From the NCBI GenBank assembly GCA_029990175.1, contig JARKIP010000053.1:10310001-10374000 (forward strand): DNA of 64,000 nt, given 5' to 3'. The position numbers and the translations under genes were made by a program. Shown in pieces: positions 24,001 through 34,227 of the stretch; the stretch's first letter is position 1, and every line of letters begins with the position of its first letter. Under the pieces are notes generated by a model that saw nothing but the letters and a program-made list of their open reading frames with translations, ran no database searches and was not told the DNA's origin. This stretch comes from Petunia secreta (taxonomy: Eukaryota > Streptophyta > Magnoliopsida > Solanales > Solanaceae).

Positions 24001-24651
24001 TGACATGACCCGAATTCTCGGTTAGGCCGTGCGGGCACCCGACCACCTCCCCTAAACCTGTCGAGCAAACTCTATTGACTGAATCGGTATAAATTGTGAA
24101 CAATTACCTTGAAATGAAAATGAACAAAACTTTAACAACATAAGATAACTCTCTAGGATAGACAAACATACAAGCTGTCTGAATAATGCAACTAACTACC
24201 CAAAAAACAAAGTTTTAAAGGTCTCCAGATCAAACATCTAAGAAGGCCAAAAGATATACACACCTCCCAAAGGGAGCAAAAGTAAGGAAAACTGTAATAT
24301 CTGAAGTTGGTGGCCGCAATGAACAGGATGGCTCACCGTAGACAGCTGAAAACATACTACTCCTCAATCACGACACGACTGGCTGGGTCCTAGAGCAGAA
24401 TCTGCCGAACAAAAAGAAAACACAAGAACAAATACGGGTGAGTCATACGGACTCAATAAGTGCGAACAAATAGCAACCTCGAAAAATAGATACGCTAGTC
24501 ACGGAAACGGAACCAGACAACAATCAACAAATAAGCAATGCACATATAAGCAGAACAGTAGTCATGTACAGAAAATCTACACAATAGTATGAAATGAAAT
24601 GGAATGAGATGAAATGAAATGAGATGAAATGAGATGCAAAGGTTCACATGT

Positions 24652-25473
24652 TGATACGGGGTAGATATGCGGAAGCGATAAACTAAGGTGCGGAAGCAAT
24701 AATCACAAGATAATAAGAAAATAGGGACGGGGAAGAACAAAAATAGAAGAAAAGAATGGATAAACGATTCAAACCATGAATTGAATATCCGAGAGAGTAA
24801 GGGAAACTTGAACCACACAAGGATTTCGTACTAGTGACGAATCTCCATAGGTTTCAAGCAAGAGATAATCCGAAACTTCAAGCTTCTACAAAGAAGAAGG
24901 CCTTGCCTCTCTTTCTATGTCTATTCTTCAAATCTAAACAAGATGAATGAAATAAATGACTAAGTGTGGTATTTATAGATTCACCACACTTCTTTATGAA
25001 ATTTCTAAATAGCCCCTAAGTCTAGTCAAAACAATACAAGTCACTTAGGGCTATAGTTGGAATTACACCACAAAGTAGTAGGAGTCCCATCTTGACACTT
25101 CAGCAACTAGGCGCCCCGCCTGAATACTAGGCGCCTAGAGTAGGTGCCCCAGCCTAAAAGTGGGCGGCCAGAGTAGGCGGTCCGCCCAAAAAGTAGGCGG
25201 TTCGCCCATTAAGCAGGCGCCTCAATGTCCAGAGGCTTGAAATCAACTAGGCGGTCCGCCCCTTTGAGTGGACGGTCCGCCCCTTCCTGGGGGTTCTTGA
25301 AATGGCTCAAAATGTGTCCCCCGAGCCTCTCCTTTGGTGCCTATGTGCTCCTCCTTCCTTGACGCTCCATTGCATGATCTTCAAGTTGCTTCCGGAGGCC
25401 TTGATGGTACTCTTTGTGCTCTCAAGTTTGGCTCTTGATGGTTGGCGGTTCGGCTCCAATTTGCCCCGCATCA
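24652..25473 (-). repeat. E3 3' LTR
   Basis: 822 bp. It contains a run of GC-rich palindromic units at 25100-25285 (TAGGCGGTCCGCCC, TAGGCGCCCCGCCT and variants). Confidence 0.9.
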
Positions 25474-25486
25474 TCCTCCCCTTCTT
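25474..25486 (-). promoter_or_regulatory. E3 polypurine tract
   Basis: The minus strand reads AAGAAGGGGAGGA directly before the 3' LTR (TGATGC). It is identical to the E2 tract at 32393-32405. Confidence 0.75.
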
Positions 25487-25550
25487 GAAAGGAACCATCA
25501 AGCCTATATTCAAAATAAGCACAAACAAAGCTTCCCACTACAAGAGTAGG

Positions 25551-26564
25551 TTAGTGCCAAAAAGTGTGAGAAAACACACTCTTATAATAGAGCCAAGCAT
25601 CAATGCCAATAAAAAAGCTCATGTATCCCAAGGAAACAACAAGTAGTTGACTCAAAAAGAAAGTGCATCCAACACAAGAACAAGCAAAGAGATCAATAGG
25701 ACATGGAGCATGCAAGATATAGCAATCAACTTCCCTACGACCCCTATGCTTATTACCAACACACCAAGCCTTCAAATCAATATTATCACAATGTGACACA
25801 TTGGCTTTGACATGCTCAACACTCAAGGTGTGATCAACATATGGGATGGAGTAAGCAACATAATTCAAGCGACAACTAGCATCAAATACTCCACTCCCCT
25901 TCTTGGAAGCACTCTTACACACAACAAGAGTGACTTCCTCACCCCTAATCCACCTCTAAGACAATCTCCTTCACTAGACAAACTATCAAGGAAGGTGTCC
26001 ATAATGGCTTCTTCATCATGATAGTCCACACAATCAAGATTAGGACTACTAGAAGACGGTCCAACACAATCAATTCCAAGAACATTCATCTCACTTAGTG
26101 TTTCAAAAAATGGATTGTCTATAGAGTTAAACCTTTCAAACCATGGAGGGTCAAGTTCACACTCTTCATACACACTTGAGGAGTCATCAAGTATAATTTT
26201 ATCCATCCCACTCACTAGGGACTCCTCAAGGTCACTACCATCCTCACTACAACACATAGGTCCACCATTATCAAGCAATTCATCAAGGGAAAGGATAGGG
26301 TATTCATTCAACTCATCTTCCCCTTTATCAAAAATTGGTGGTGTGCCATAGCAAAGGTCACAAGCAGTCAACTACACAATCTTCACTAAAGAGAGGTTCA
26401 ATGAAAATCGAGCTCACATCATGATGTGGCTTATCATTCCTCTCAACTAGTGGTTCACAATCACGCACAAGTTGAACATTCGACTCTACACTAGTTGCAA
26501 ACACATTGTAATCATACAAATCATCAACTAGTGTTGAGTGTTCACCAATACTATCATAAGACAA
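25551..26564 (-). CDS. E3 ORF-C, acidic protein with a hydrophobic C-terminal segment (frame-broken)
   Basis: Minus strand, in pieces: 26564-26358 (SYDSIGEHSTLVDDLYDY...), 26371-25865 (acidic, rich in D/E/S, with ELDPPWFERFN and LDCVDYHDEEAIMD) and 25922-25551 in a shifted frame. The last piece contains Cys/His-rich sequence (AWCVGNKHRGRREVDCY) and then a long hydrophobic stretch (PIDLFACSCVGCTFFLSQLL and VVSLGYMSFFIG). I do not recognise the family. The hydrophobic end recalls the third, env-like frame of some plant gypsy elements, but no homology can be shown. One frameshift near 25905 and one break near 26360 separate the pieces. Confidence 0.45.
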
Positions 26565-26596
26565 GGAAGTAAGATGTTCAAGGGAAGAACTTTCAC

Positions 26597-27271
26597 TTAC
26601 CTTTGAGGGCCATCTAGCTCACTCAATGCACTTACAGTGTCTTGAATTGGCTCTTCACCTTGAAGCTCACATTGAAGATTTTCTTCACCTTGTCCGTCCA
26701 TCTTGGAAGATAATTGAGGCTCCCTTGGCTTGCCTTCAAGCGTACCTACACAAGAGTTCACAAAAGTAGAAAAAAAGGATAAAGGGTTAGGGTTAGAATA
26801 ATGGGTGTCCTCACTCTTTACAATTCTTTTTCCCTCTTTCTTTTCCCTCATTTTCTTTTCAAGATCGGGTGTAGATTCGGGTGGTGACATCCCACTCACA
26901 TCACTCATCACATCCTCTCCTTTTTCCACTCGAGGAATGTCACCGGTCACTCCCTTACTCCTCTCAATCTTTTGTCTCTCAAATTCGGGTGAGTTGGGAC
27001 GAGACTCAAGAATACCCATAGCCAGAGTAGGTGGACTTTTAACATCAACCCGGAATCTCGGACTAAGAGACTCATCACTTGAGGTCTCTCTCTTCTTCGT
27101 TGGTGAAACACTTTGCTTTGGAGCTTGTGGTTTGGGGTTCACCTTGTTGACATATGTCAACTCTCTTCTTGCACTAGTCCCACCACTTCTTGTGTATGTA
27201 GGAGTTCTTGATTGCACTCTTTGAGTCATAGGGCTTCTCCTCAATGGTGTTCCACCACTTCTCATGTTCAT
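26597..27271 (-). CDS. E3 ORF-B, basic Ser/Pro-rich protein of unknown function
   Basis: An uninterrupted 224-residue frame. The N-terminus is Arg/Ser/Thr/Pro-rich (MNMRSGGTPLRRSPMTQRVQ) and highly basic. The middle is Ser/Pro-rich (ESLSPRFRVDVKSPPT) and the C-terminus becomes acidic with Q/E-rich sequence. No zinc knuckle or enzyme motif is visible. A nucleic-acid-binding, gag-substituting role is conceivable from the charge but is inference only. It follows the protease frame in the order expected for a polyprotein. Confidence 0.45.
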   Translation of the reverse strand: MNMRSGGTPLRRSPMTQRVQSRTPTYTRSGGTSARRELTYVNKVNPKPQAPKQSVSPTKKRETSSDESLSPRFRVDVKSPPTLAMGILESRPNSPEFERQKIERSKGVTGDIPRVEKGEDVMSDVSGMSPPESTPDLEKKMREKKEGKRIVKSEDTHYSNPNPLSFFSTFVNSCVGTLEGKPREPQLSSKMDGQGEENLQCELQGEEPIQDTVSALSELDGPQR

Positions 27272-27331
27272 GGGCGTGTTTGGTTGTACTTCTTCTTTCC
27301 TAAGAAAGAGGAGTTGTAACTTCCCTTGTGC

Positions 27332-27927
27332 TTAAACACGGTAGCCATCCAACACTTCTTGGGTGATCTTGAAGTATCTATTGAAAAGCCAAGGCTTTCC
27401 TAACATAACATCACATCCCACTAAAGGACCTACTTTGCACTCCACTTCTTCTTCAAAGTTCCTTTGTGAAATAACTACCCTAGCCATTCCATCAACACAA
27501 GGTATTCCCAACCTTCTCATTACAAGATGCTAATCCAACTTGCTTCACCACTATCCACTTGAAACACATACCCATGATTCCCATTAAGGCTCACTATGAA
27601 TTGATACCACGCTCTTTCTCTCGCAAGTTCATCGATATAACGCCCTTTACACATCTCATCAATAGTACCAACACTAGTTGGGTACTTCCTTATTTTACCA
27701 CTACTAGCAATCCCATAACCCATAGTGCGACTCATGCCATCTCTTCCCTCGGCCTCATTCTCTTCCATCTCATCCTCCAAGTGTTGGATCCTAGTGTCTG
27801 TTGCCTCTATTTGAGCCAAGATGCTTGGAAGTTAGGCTTCAACTAACTCCCTCTCACTTACACCTTTCTCACCACTCCCACTTCCCTCCAAACCTCCATT
27901 ATGGCTCCTTGTACCTGCAAAAGACAT
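27332..27927 (-). CDS. E3 ORF-A: short coiled-coil leader plus retropepsin-like domain (broken)
   Basis: The likely start is ATG 27927 (MSFAGTRSHNGGLEGSGSGE). It is followed by an in-frame TAA (about 27833, probably from CAA), a coiled-coil-like heptad region (QIEATDTRIQHLEDEMEENE) and a retropepsin-like block. The active-site-like VDSGEASWIS lies at about 27560. After a one-base frame change at 27520 come MRRLGIPCVDGMARVV and CDVMLGKPWLF, matching the layout DSG ... LGxPW of the E1/E2 proteases. No capsid or zinc knuckle lies between the coil and the protease. Confidence 0.55.
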
Positions 27928-28329
27928 TTTAAGAAAGTGCAAAGGTTAGTATAAACAACCTCACTTGCTCTTCCTTACCTTTGGTGGTGTCTCTTAACAC
28001 TCTTTTAGGGTGCACACTCCCATACCCCCACCCAAAGATGCCCTTATCTCTTTTAGGAACCACAATGGTAAGATCAATCAACTAGTATATCCAAGTAAAG
28101 GCCCGGAGTGGAGTTGATGTAACTCGATGTACAGAAGCTATTTGTAGTGCGCACTTGAGGCCAAAGAAGTTCTACGACTTTAAGTAAAGCTTCAAGACAC
28201 ACAACACCCTATAAGCTCAAACATTAGTGTTAATAAAGTAGGACTAATACCCTAGAAACACTAACCAAGAAGTACGGAAGCGAAACAAACACGAAAACAT
28301 ACGAAACGAAGCAAGCGGACACCTTCCCA

Positions 28330-28440
28330 GAAGTGGGCAGTCCGCCTCTGTAAGTGGGCGGTCCGCCTACTGAACTTCAGAGAGTTCTATGGGCGGTCTG
28401 CATACTATTTGGGCGCCCTGCCTACTGGCAACTTCAGCAC
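28330..28440. repeat. GC palindrome cluster in the E3 5' leader
   Basis: GTGGGCAGTCCGCC, GTGGGCGGTCCGCC, ATGGGCGGTCTGC and TGGGCGCCCTGCC follow each other within about 100 bases. They occupy the same relative place as the clusters in the E1 and E2 leaders. Confidence 0.75.
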
Positions 28441-28887
28441 AGTTCAATAGCGGGCTTTTGGCCCCTTTTCGCCCCAATTCCGATGTTCCAAAGTATTTTT
28501 TCCCAATCCGAAGGTACCCAATGGTGTTTTCAACTACTACAATCAATCCCCAATGATTTGTATCAACACCCAATCCATAATAAATCCAAATCAATAAATT
28601 TCAATCAAGTTCTAGGGTTTTTCAATTTTCAACTTTTGATTCTCAACACCAAATCACATAACAAGGGTACCAAATCAACGGGTAAACATCATAGATCGAT
28701 CCCCGATATCAAATAATCAATGGGTAATCAAATCCAATTGACAACATGAATTTTTTTGTATTTTCACTTTTTCATTTTTTTTGTTTTTTCTTCTTTTCTT
28801 CATGAACAAGAACAATAACAACAATAAACTAAACTAAAGATAGGATGAACAAGGATCGAGGGTTTGTAGGAAGAACACCCGATCCGT

Positions 28888-28899
28888 GCTCTGATACCA
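28888..28899 (-). promoter_or_regulatory. E3 primer-binding site (perfect iMet type)
   Basis: The minus strand reads TGGTATCAGAGC three bases after the end of the 5' LTR. Confidence 0.9.
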
Positions 28900-28902
28900 A
28901 AC

Positions 28903-29724
28903 TGATACGGGGTAGATATGCGGAAGCGATAAACTAAGGTGCGGAAGCAATAATCACAAGATAATAAGAAAATAGGGACGGGGAAGAACAGAAATAGAAG
29001 AAAAGAATGGATAAACGATTCAAACCATGAATTGAATATCCGAGAGAGTAAGGGAAACTTGAACCACACAAGGATTTCGTACTAGTGACGAATCTCCATA
29101 GGTTTCAAGCAAGAGATAATCCGAAACTTCAAACTTCTACAAAGAAGAAGGCCTTGCCTCTCTTTCTATGTCTATTCTTCAAATCTAAACAAGATGAATG
29201 AAATAAATGACTAAGTGTGGTATTTATAGGTTCACCACACTTCTTTATGAAATTTCTAAATAGCTCCTAAGTCTAGTCAAAACAATACAAGTCACTTAGG
29301 GCTATAGTTGGAATTACACCACAAAGTAGTAGGAGTCCCATCTTGACACTTCAGCAACTAGGCGCCCCGCCTGAATGCCAGGCGCCTAGAGTAGGTGCCC
29401 CAGCCTAAAAGTGGGCGGCCAGAGTAGGCGGTCCGCCCAAAAAGTAGGCGGTTCGCCCATTAAGCAGGCGCCTCAAAGTCCAGAGGCTTGAAATCAACTA
29501 GGCGGTCCGCCCCTTTGAGTGGACGGTCCGCCCCTTCCTGGGGGTTCTTGAAATGGCTCAAAATGTGTCCCCCGAGCCTCTCCTTTGGTGCCTATGTGCT
29601 CCTCCTTCCTTGACGCTCCATTGCATGATCTTCAAGTTGCTTCCGGAGGTCTTGTTGGTACTCTTTCTGCTCTCAAGCTTGGCTCTTGATGGTTGGCGCT
29701 TTGGCTCCAATTTGCCCCGCATCA
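28903..29724 (-). repeat. E3 5' LTR
   Basis: 822 bp, the near-identical partner of 24652-25473, with the same GGCGGTCCGCC units at 29355-29540. Confidence 0.9.
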
Positions 29725-29746
29725 CATGTGCCCGTAATCCCATCCC

Positions 29747-29942
29747 GAAGCGAAATACTCCTGCATTCGAGGGGAATCCAATCTGCTAACCAACTGGAGC
29801 GGAATACTCCTGCTCCTGGGGCGGAATACTCCTGCACCCGATATAATATAAACCAGAGGCGGAATACTCCTGCACTCTCCTGGGGCGAAATACTCTTGCA
29901 CCCAATAAAATGTAAAGCTGAGGCAGAATACTCATGCACTTA
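29747..29942. repeat. Six-copy GCGGAATACTCCTGCA repeat within the solo LTR
   Basis: GCG(G/A)AATACTC(C/T/A)TGC recurs six times at irregular 25-45 bp spacing. It sits just beyond the right E3 target duplication, inside the Tekay-like LTR. No function is evident. Confidence 0.7.
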
Positions 29943-31319
29943 GTATGATATGCAATGTAATGCATATGAATGCAATGTGATGCAATAATAACCCTTCACC
30001 GGTGCGGGACTTTCATCGACAGCCGGAAAGTAGATGCCAACTCAAAACCAAAGTACAATACTCATATTCTCAATGTAATACCAATAACAGGACATAATAT
30101 ATAATATAGGATGTAAATCCAAAGCTAAGGCGTAATGAGCATGCCTATTGGCAGCTACACACTTAAAAAACACGTGGTAGAAAATCCACGAGGCCAAGTG
30201 TCTCTAAAGAAATGGATATAAACACTTACCGTATTCCAAAGCTAGCCCTGCTACTCAACAACTGCTTTTTCCTTTGGATTAACTGCCAAACGATCCCGCT
30301 CTATTCAATAAGCAGAAAAATTATATCAAATAAAGCTAAAGGCTTCATTCCTTATGTCTTATGGAAATCTAGTTAGGAAACTGATACCCTATTCGCATAC
30401 GCAATACGCAGGCCAGACCTATGTATAGGGTTTAAAGTCCCATAACCAAACCCTAAATAAACATTTATATGTTGCTCATAACTTACTGAGTACGAATATA
30501 TAATCATTTCCACCATCGGGGTCCAATTGACCCTTTAAACTGTCAATTTAAGTCATTAGGGCGATGTCTAATATCCCTATTTTTACCGTAAAAATATATT
30601 CAAACACACGCAATAAGCTAAGATAATGAGTTAACATCATTACCTGGAGATTTGGGGTAGAAATTCCACTATTGTTCCACCTCTTTTTCCCTTTTTTCCT
30701 CTTTCTTTTCTAACCTTTATTTTCCTATCTATGTTGTATGTTTCTGCGTATACATCGTTTTGCTGCTGCTAAGGGACTAATCCCTTAGCTAACCGACTTA
30801 TCAATTTAATTTTTTTTAATAAATTTGCTACGATGATTAAAATTAAAATGGAACCCTAGAGAAGTCGAAATGATCCCAAATTTTTCAAGTAAGTTATACA
30901 AAATATATGTAACATACTCGTCAAGGCAAATCTCAAATCAGACTCCTGAAACTCCAAATACGAATTAAAAGGAAAAAAGACCAAATTATTAATTCTTTCG
31001 GAACTTTAGCCGAAATCAACCGAACAACCTCGAAACTCACTTCAAAAATTCACATATATCATAAATGACCATACAAACCTAGCGACGCTTTCAGATTTCG
31101 AATCAGAGCTCATTCGCCAAAATTGTGCTCGAAAACCTCTTTTTTACGATTTATCGCTAACGAAAACTGAAACCTTCTTCCGATGCCTACCAAACGAAGT
31201 CTAATTTAGCTCAAATTTTACAGACAAGTCGGGATGGTCCTTACGAAGCTTTTAAAATTGACGGCACGTCAATCGGGGTCCTAATTTTTGAATAGACTAC
31301 TTAAGGTCGTTTCACCGAG

Positions 31320-32595
31320 TCCTCTTGGCGAGAATTGCTAGTGCGAGAAGCACATTATGGGGACTTGATGGGTCACTTTGGGGTGGCCGAAAATGAGGCC
31401 TCTTGTGGAACGCTTTTGTAATGCTTGTTTAGATTGCAAAAGGGCTAAGTCTAGATCCAACACCCATGGCTTGTACACTCCTTTGCCCGTACTTACTAGT
31501 CCGTGGGTTGATATTTCTATGGATTTTGTTATGGCTTGCCTCAGACTAGGGGAGGACACGATAACATTTATGTTGTCGTTGATAGGTTCTCCAAGTAGCT
31601 CACTTCATTCCGTGCAAGAAGAGTCATGATGCACAACATGTAGCTTCTTTGTTTATTGATAATGTGTTAAAGTTGCATGGGGTACCTTGAACCATTGTTA
31701 GTGATAGGGACTCCAAGTTCCTTAGCTATTTTTGGAAATGTTTGTGGGGTGCTCTTGACACCAAATTATTGTTCTCCACGTCCCACCACCCTCAAACCGA
31801 TGGGCAAACCGAGGTGGTGAACCGAACCTTGGGAGCTCTACTTAGAGCCGTAACCAAAGGTAAGGTCGGGACTTGGATTGATAAGCTACCACTCATGGAG
31901 TTTGCATATAACCGAACTTTGCATAGAATTATTGGCATGACTCCATTTGAGTATGTTTATGGTTTTAATCCTTTGATTCCACTTGATCTTACCCCTTTGC
32001 CAAGGGATGTGGTTGTTGATTTTGATGGTAAAACTCGAGCCAAGGCATTGCTTGAACTTCATGCCAAGGTGAAGAAGAACTTGGAGGAGGTCTATGAAAA
32101 GATTGCAACAAAGAAGAACAAGGGAAGGAAGAAAGTGGAACTCAAGAAAGGAGACTATGTGTGGGTGCACTTCTGCAAGGAGAGATTCCCAAATATTTGG
32201 AAAGGGAAGTTGACACCCCGAGGACTGGACCATTCCAAGTCCTATCCAAGATCAACAATAATACAGATGTGATCGACTTGCCTGGTGAGTATAATATTTC
32301 TAGCACATTCAATATTTCTCACTTGACTCTTTGTGATGTAGGTGATGATACCTAGGAGGATGACACCTTAATTTTGAGGACGAAATCTTCTCAAGAAGGG
32401 GAGGATGATGCTACCCAAATTGCATCGAGACCATTCACTCGAAGTCAAGCTAAGGAGATCCAAGATGCTCACTTATACTTGGTTTGGAAGGGCCTTGATG
32501 ATTCGAGCTCCGGAGATGATTTGAAGACCATGCATTGGAATTCAATTGAAGGAGGAAACCCCACACTTCAGGGCCAGGCGGAGCACCCAGACTGA
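31320..32595 (+). pseudogene. E2 integrase and C-terminal extension into the 3' LTR
   Basis: It resumes the E2 polyprotein: RELLVREAHYG, then an HHCC remnant (CNACLDCKRAKSRS, 31416) and the integrase core with SMDFV (31521), VSDRDSKF (31701) and GQTEVVNRTLGALL (31803). The D, D, E residues are present although frameshifts occur at about 31390, 31590 and 32225, and a TGA (likely from CGA) lies at 31688. The C-terminus SRPFTRSQAKEIQDAHLYLV runs 190 bases into the 3' LTR, as in E1. No chromodomain is recognisable. Confidence 0.85.
32390..32405 (+). promoter_or_regulatory. E2 polypurine tract
   Basis: AAGAAGGGGAGGA directly precedes the 3' LTR (TGATGC). Confidence 0.75.
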
Positions 32596-33220
32596 GAAGG
32601 AGCGCCTAGCTCCTTGGCGCCCAGGAGGTGCGCCTGAAGCCAGGCGGAGTGCCTCAGACAAGGCAGCCCCAGGCGGAGCGCTTGACCAAGGAGGCGGAGC
32701 GCTTGACCAAGGAGGCGGAGCGCCTCAGAAACACACTGACTTGGTCAGTGGCTCCACCAGGCGGAGCGCCTAACTCTAGGCCGAGCGCCCGGAATGGTGA
32801 ATTCTACAACTTTTTGTGTGAACTTCCAAGTTTAGCCCTATGTATTTTAATGTATTCTAAACTAGTTTGAGGGATATTTAAACATTTCATAGCATGTAAA
32901 GGGGTGCTATAAATACACCCCTTCATCATTTATTGCCATTAGCTGAGATTGAATACACAAAATTGAAGAGAAACACTCTCAAAACCGTATAATTTTTGGC
33001 TTGAAGTCAATTGGAAAAATCCAAGTTGACCTTCAATCCTCCTTAATCATTCTATTTGCAAGGGCCGGGTGTCAATTGAGGATAGTTGCATAATGTAGGT
33101 TCCTCTTGACTCAAGCGAGGGTGTATCGAAACATCATTCTTCGGTGCTACCTCGTAAGTTGTTTAATTTGCATCTCACTTTTATCATTACTTTTATCGTT
33201 TCCGTATTTACATTGCATCA
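32406..33220 (+). repeat. E2 3' LTR
   Basis: The partner of 18541-19304. It is about 50 bp longer because it has extra copies of the GGCGGAGCG(C/C)-type unit. At 32570-32790 there are about eight such units, including a direct duplication GGCGGAGCGCTTGACCAAGG repeated twice. Confidence 0.9.
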
Positions 33221-33225
33221 GTTGG

Positions 33226-33832
33226 GGTGAGGAGAGTATTACCCTTTTGCCAAGTCTTGCAGTCGTACTTGGAGTTGCGGTTGAAAGGTTCGAGGGCAAA
33301 TGTTGCCCTGCCAACACTTGACGAGATGTTGGCTTGGAGAATGAGGGAGGGGGTCGAGGAAAGTATTGTCTTTTTGCTAAGAACTCAAGGCAATTGTTGG
33401 ATTTCGAGAAGGTAGGGTTCGAGGCAAAATGTTACCCTGTCAAGACTTCAAGGCAATTTAGCCTGGAGAAAGGGGAGAGAATGAGGAAAGTGTGGTCGCT
33501 TGCCAAGACGTCGAGGCTAAGTAGTTATGAGTTGTAACGAGTATAAGTGGGTTAGTAAAAAGTGAAACACAATCTTTTTTATAGGATATAAAGTTCATTA
33601 ATAGTGCAAATAATAAGTACCGCAGAGAATTTAAATTCAAGTTAATAAGAGTAACTAAAATGAATTATGGTGTAACTTTCTTCTTGTAAAGTCAATCAGT
33701 TGCCCTTATTGTTGACACAACATAATGCTATGGTTTGCTTCATTCCCAACGAATTCCCTTGTGCTGGCGGTTCTGCTGTTATTTGATGACGAGTTATTCC
33801 TTTTAAAAATTTCTACTATGAAATGAGATTTT
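33226..33832. other. Degenerate repeat tract, no gene recognised
   Basis: Imperfect units of the type CCAAGACTTCAAGGCAA ... GAGAATGAGG recur to about 33535, matching the sequence left of E2 (18500-18535). They are G-rich on this strand. Short open frames here are a by-product of the repeats. Confidence 0.45.
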
Positions 33833-34036
33833 TTAAAAATTTTCATAATTCTTCAGCAAATATATGCAAGTGATAAGTTCTTGATCGTTTGCTATTATCT
33901 TGCCCTTGCACGTTTCCAGATTGGTATCAAACCATATCTTTGCTTCACTCTCATCATTGCTGATGCTTAGAGCATTAAAAATTTCCTTTTCAAATGCCTG
34001 GTAGGTAATACCATTTTTCACAAGTATCAATATCAT
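33833..34036 (-). pseudogene. MULE transposase N-terminal domain fragment
   Basis: The minus-strand frame reads KNGITYQAFEKEIFNALSIS, then KIWFDTNLETCKGKIIANDQ and ELITCIYLLKNYENF. This parallels the N-terminal exon of the MULE at 52.5 kb (TFVDKIYEAT, NIWFDIRMDL, EEELRTCMQLLKNDPSF). That region precedes the DNA-binding part in plant Mutator-like transposases. No further transposase domains follow on the minus strand below 33830, so this is a fragment. It lies beside the hairpin minisatellite (34228-35053), in the same relative order as repeats and N-terminal exon in the 52-kb MULE. Confidence 0.55.
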
Positions 34037-34227
34037 GGTTCATTATTGTTTGCATCCCATTTTCTGGATGTATATGCAGTTTGTTGCCATAGTACTAATC
34101 CTGCACATAATGAAGACGAATGATATGCTCAAATTTTGATGGATAGATCACCAAGATAGAAGCAGGATCTTGGAATATATGAAGGGAATGTTGGGTAAAC
34201 TTTTGCCCTTGTTGTTGGACCAGATCT

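Larger units (their letters stand above)
24652..29724 (-). mobile_element. E3: non-autonomous LTR retrotransposon, young
   Basis: Two LTRs of exactly 822 bp (24652-25473 and 28903-29724) differ at roughly 15 positions by eye. The perfect TSD CATGT lies at 24647-24651 and 29725-29729. The iMet primer-binding site is perfect. The internal 3.4 kb encodes a protease-like segment and two unknown proteins but no capsid, RT, RNase H or integrase. The polypurine tract and LTR start (AAGAAGGGGAGGA then TGATGC) are identical to those of E2. Parts of the leader also match E2 (CCTCAAGTGCGCAC and CATCAACTCCACTC, read on the coding strand). I infer that E3 is mobilised by E2-type proteins. Confidence 0.9.
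24001..31314 (-). mobile_element. Solo LTR (Tekay/Del-like), inserted in E2 and itself split by E3
   Basis: The minus strand begins TGAAACGACCTTAAGTAG (31314) and ends GGGTCATGTCA (24001), the end style of long Tekay/Del LTRs. The flanks CCAAG (23996-24000) and CCGAG (31315-31319) are a target duplication with one mismatch. Removing the insert rejoins the E2 frame from VCVP to SSWRELLVREAH. The LTR proper is about 2.2 kb (24001-24651 plus 29725-31314) with no internal domain, hence solo. 24595-24636 holds a small GAAATGAGAT repeat. Confidence 0.8.
18541..33220 (+). mobile_element. E2: CRM-like Ty3/gypsy retrotransposon, split by nested insertions
   Basis: The LTRs lie at 18541-19304 and 32406-33220, both starting TGATG and ending TTGCATCA. 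The flanking 5-mers GTTAG (18536-18540) and GTTGG (33221-33225) differ by one base, consistent with an aged target duplication. A perfect iMet primer-binding site follows the 5' LTR, and a polypurine tract precedes the 3' LTR. Gag-pol runs from 20334 to 24000, stops at an inserted solo LTR, and resumes in the integrase at about 31320. Without the insertion E2 would be about 7.4 kb, like E1. Confidence 0.9.

Noticed and set aside
26805..27224. A 139-residue plus-strand hydrophobic frame.
   Set aside because: It is the antisense shadow of E3 ORF-B; Ser/Arg-rich codons read as Leu/Ser on the other strand.
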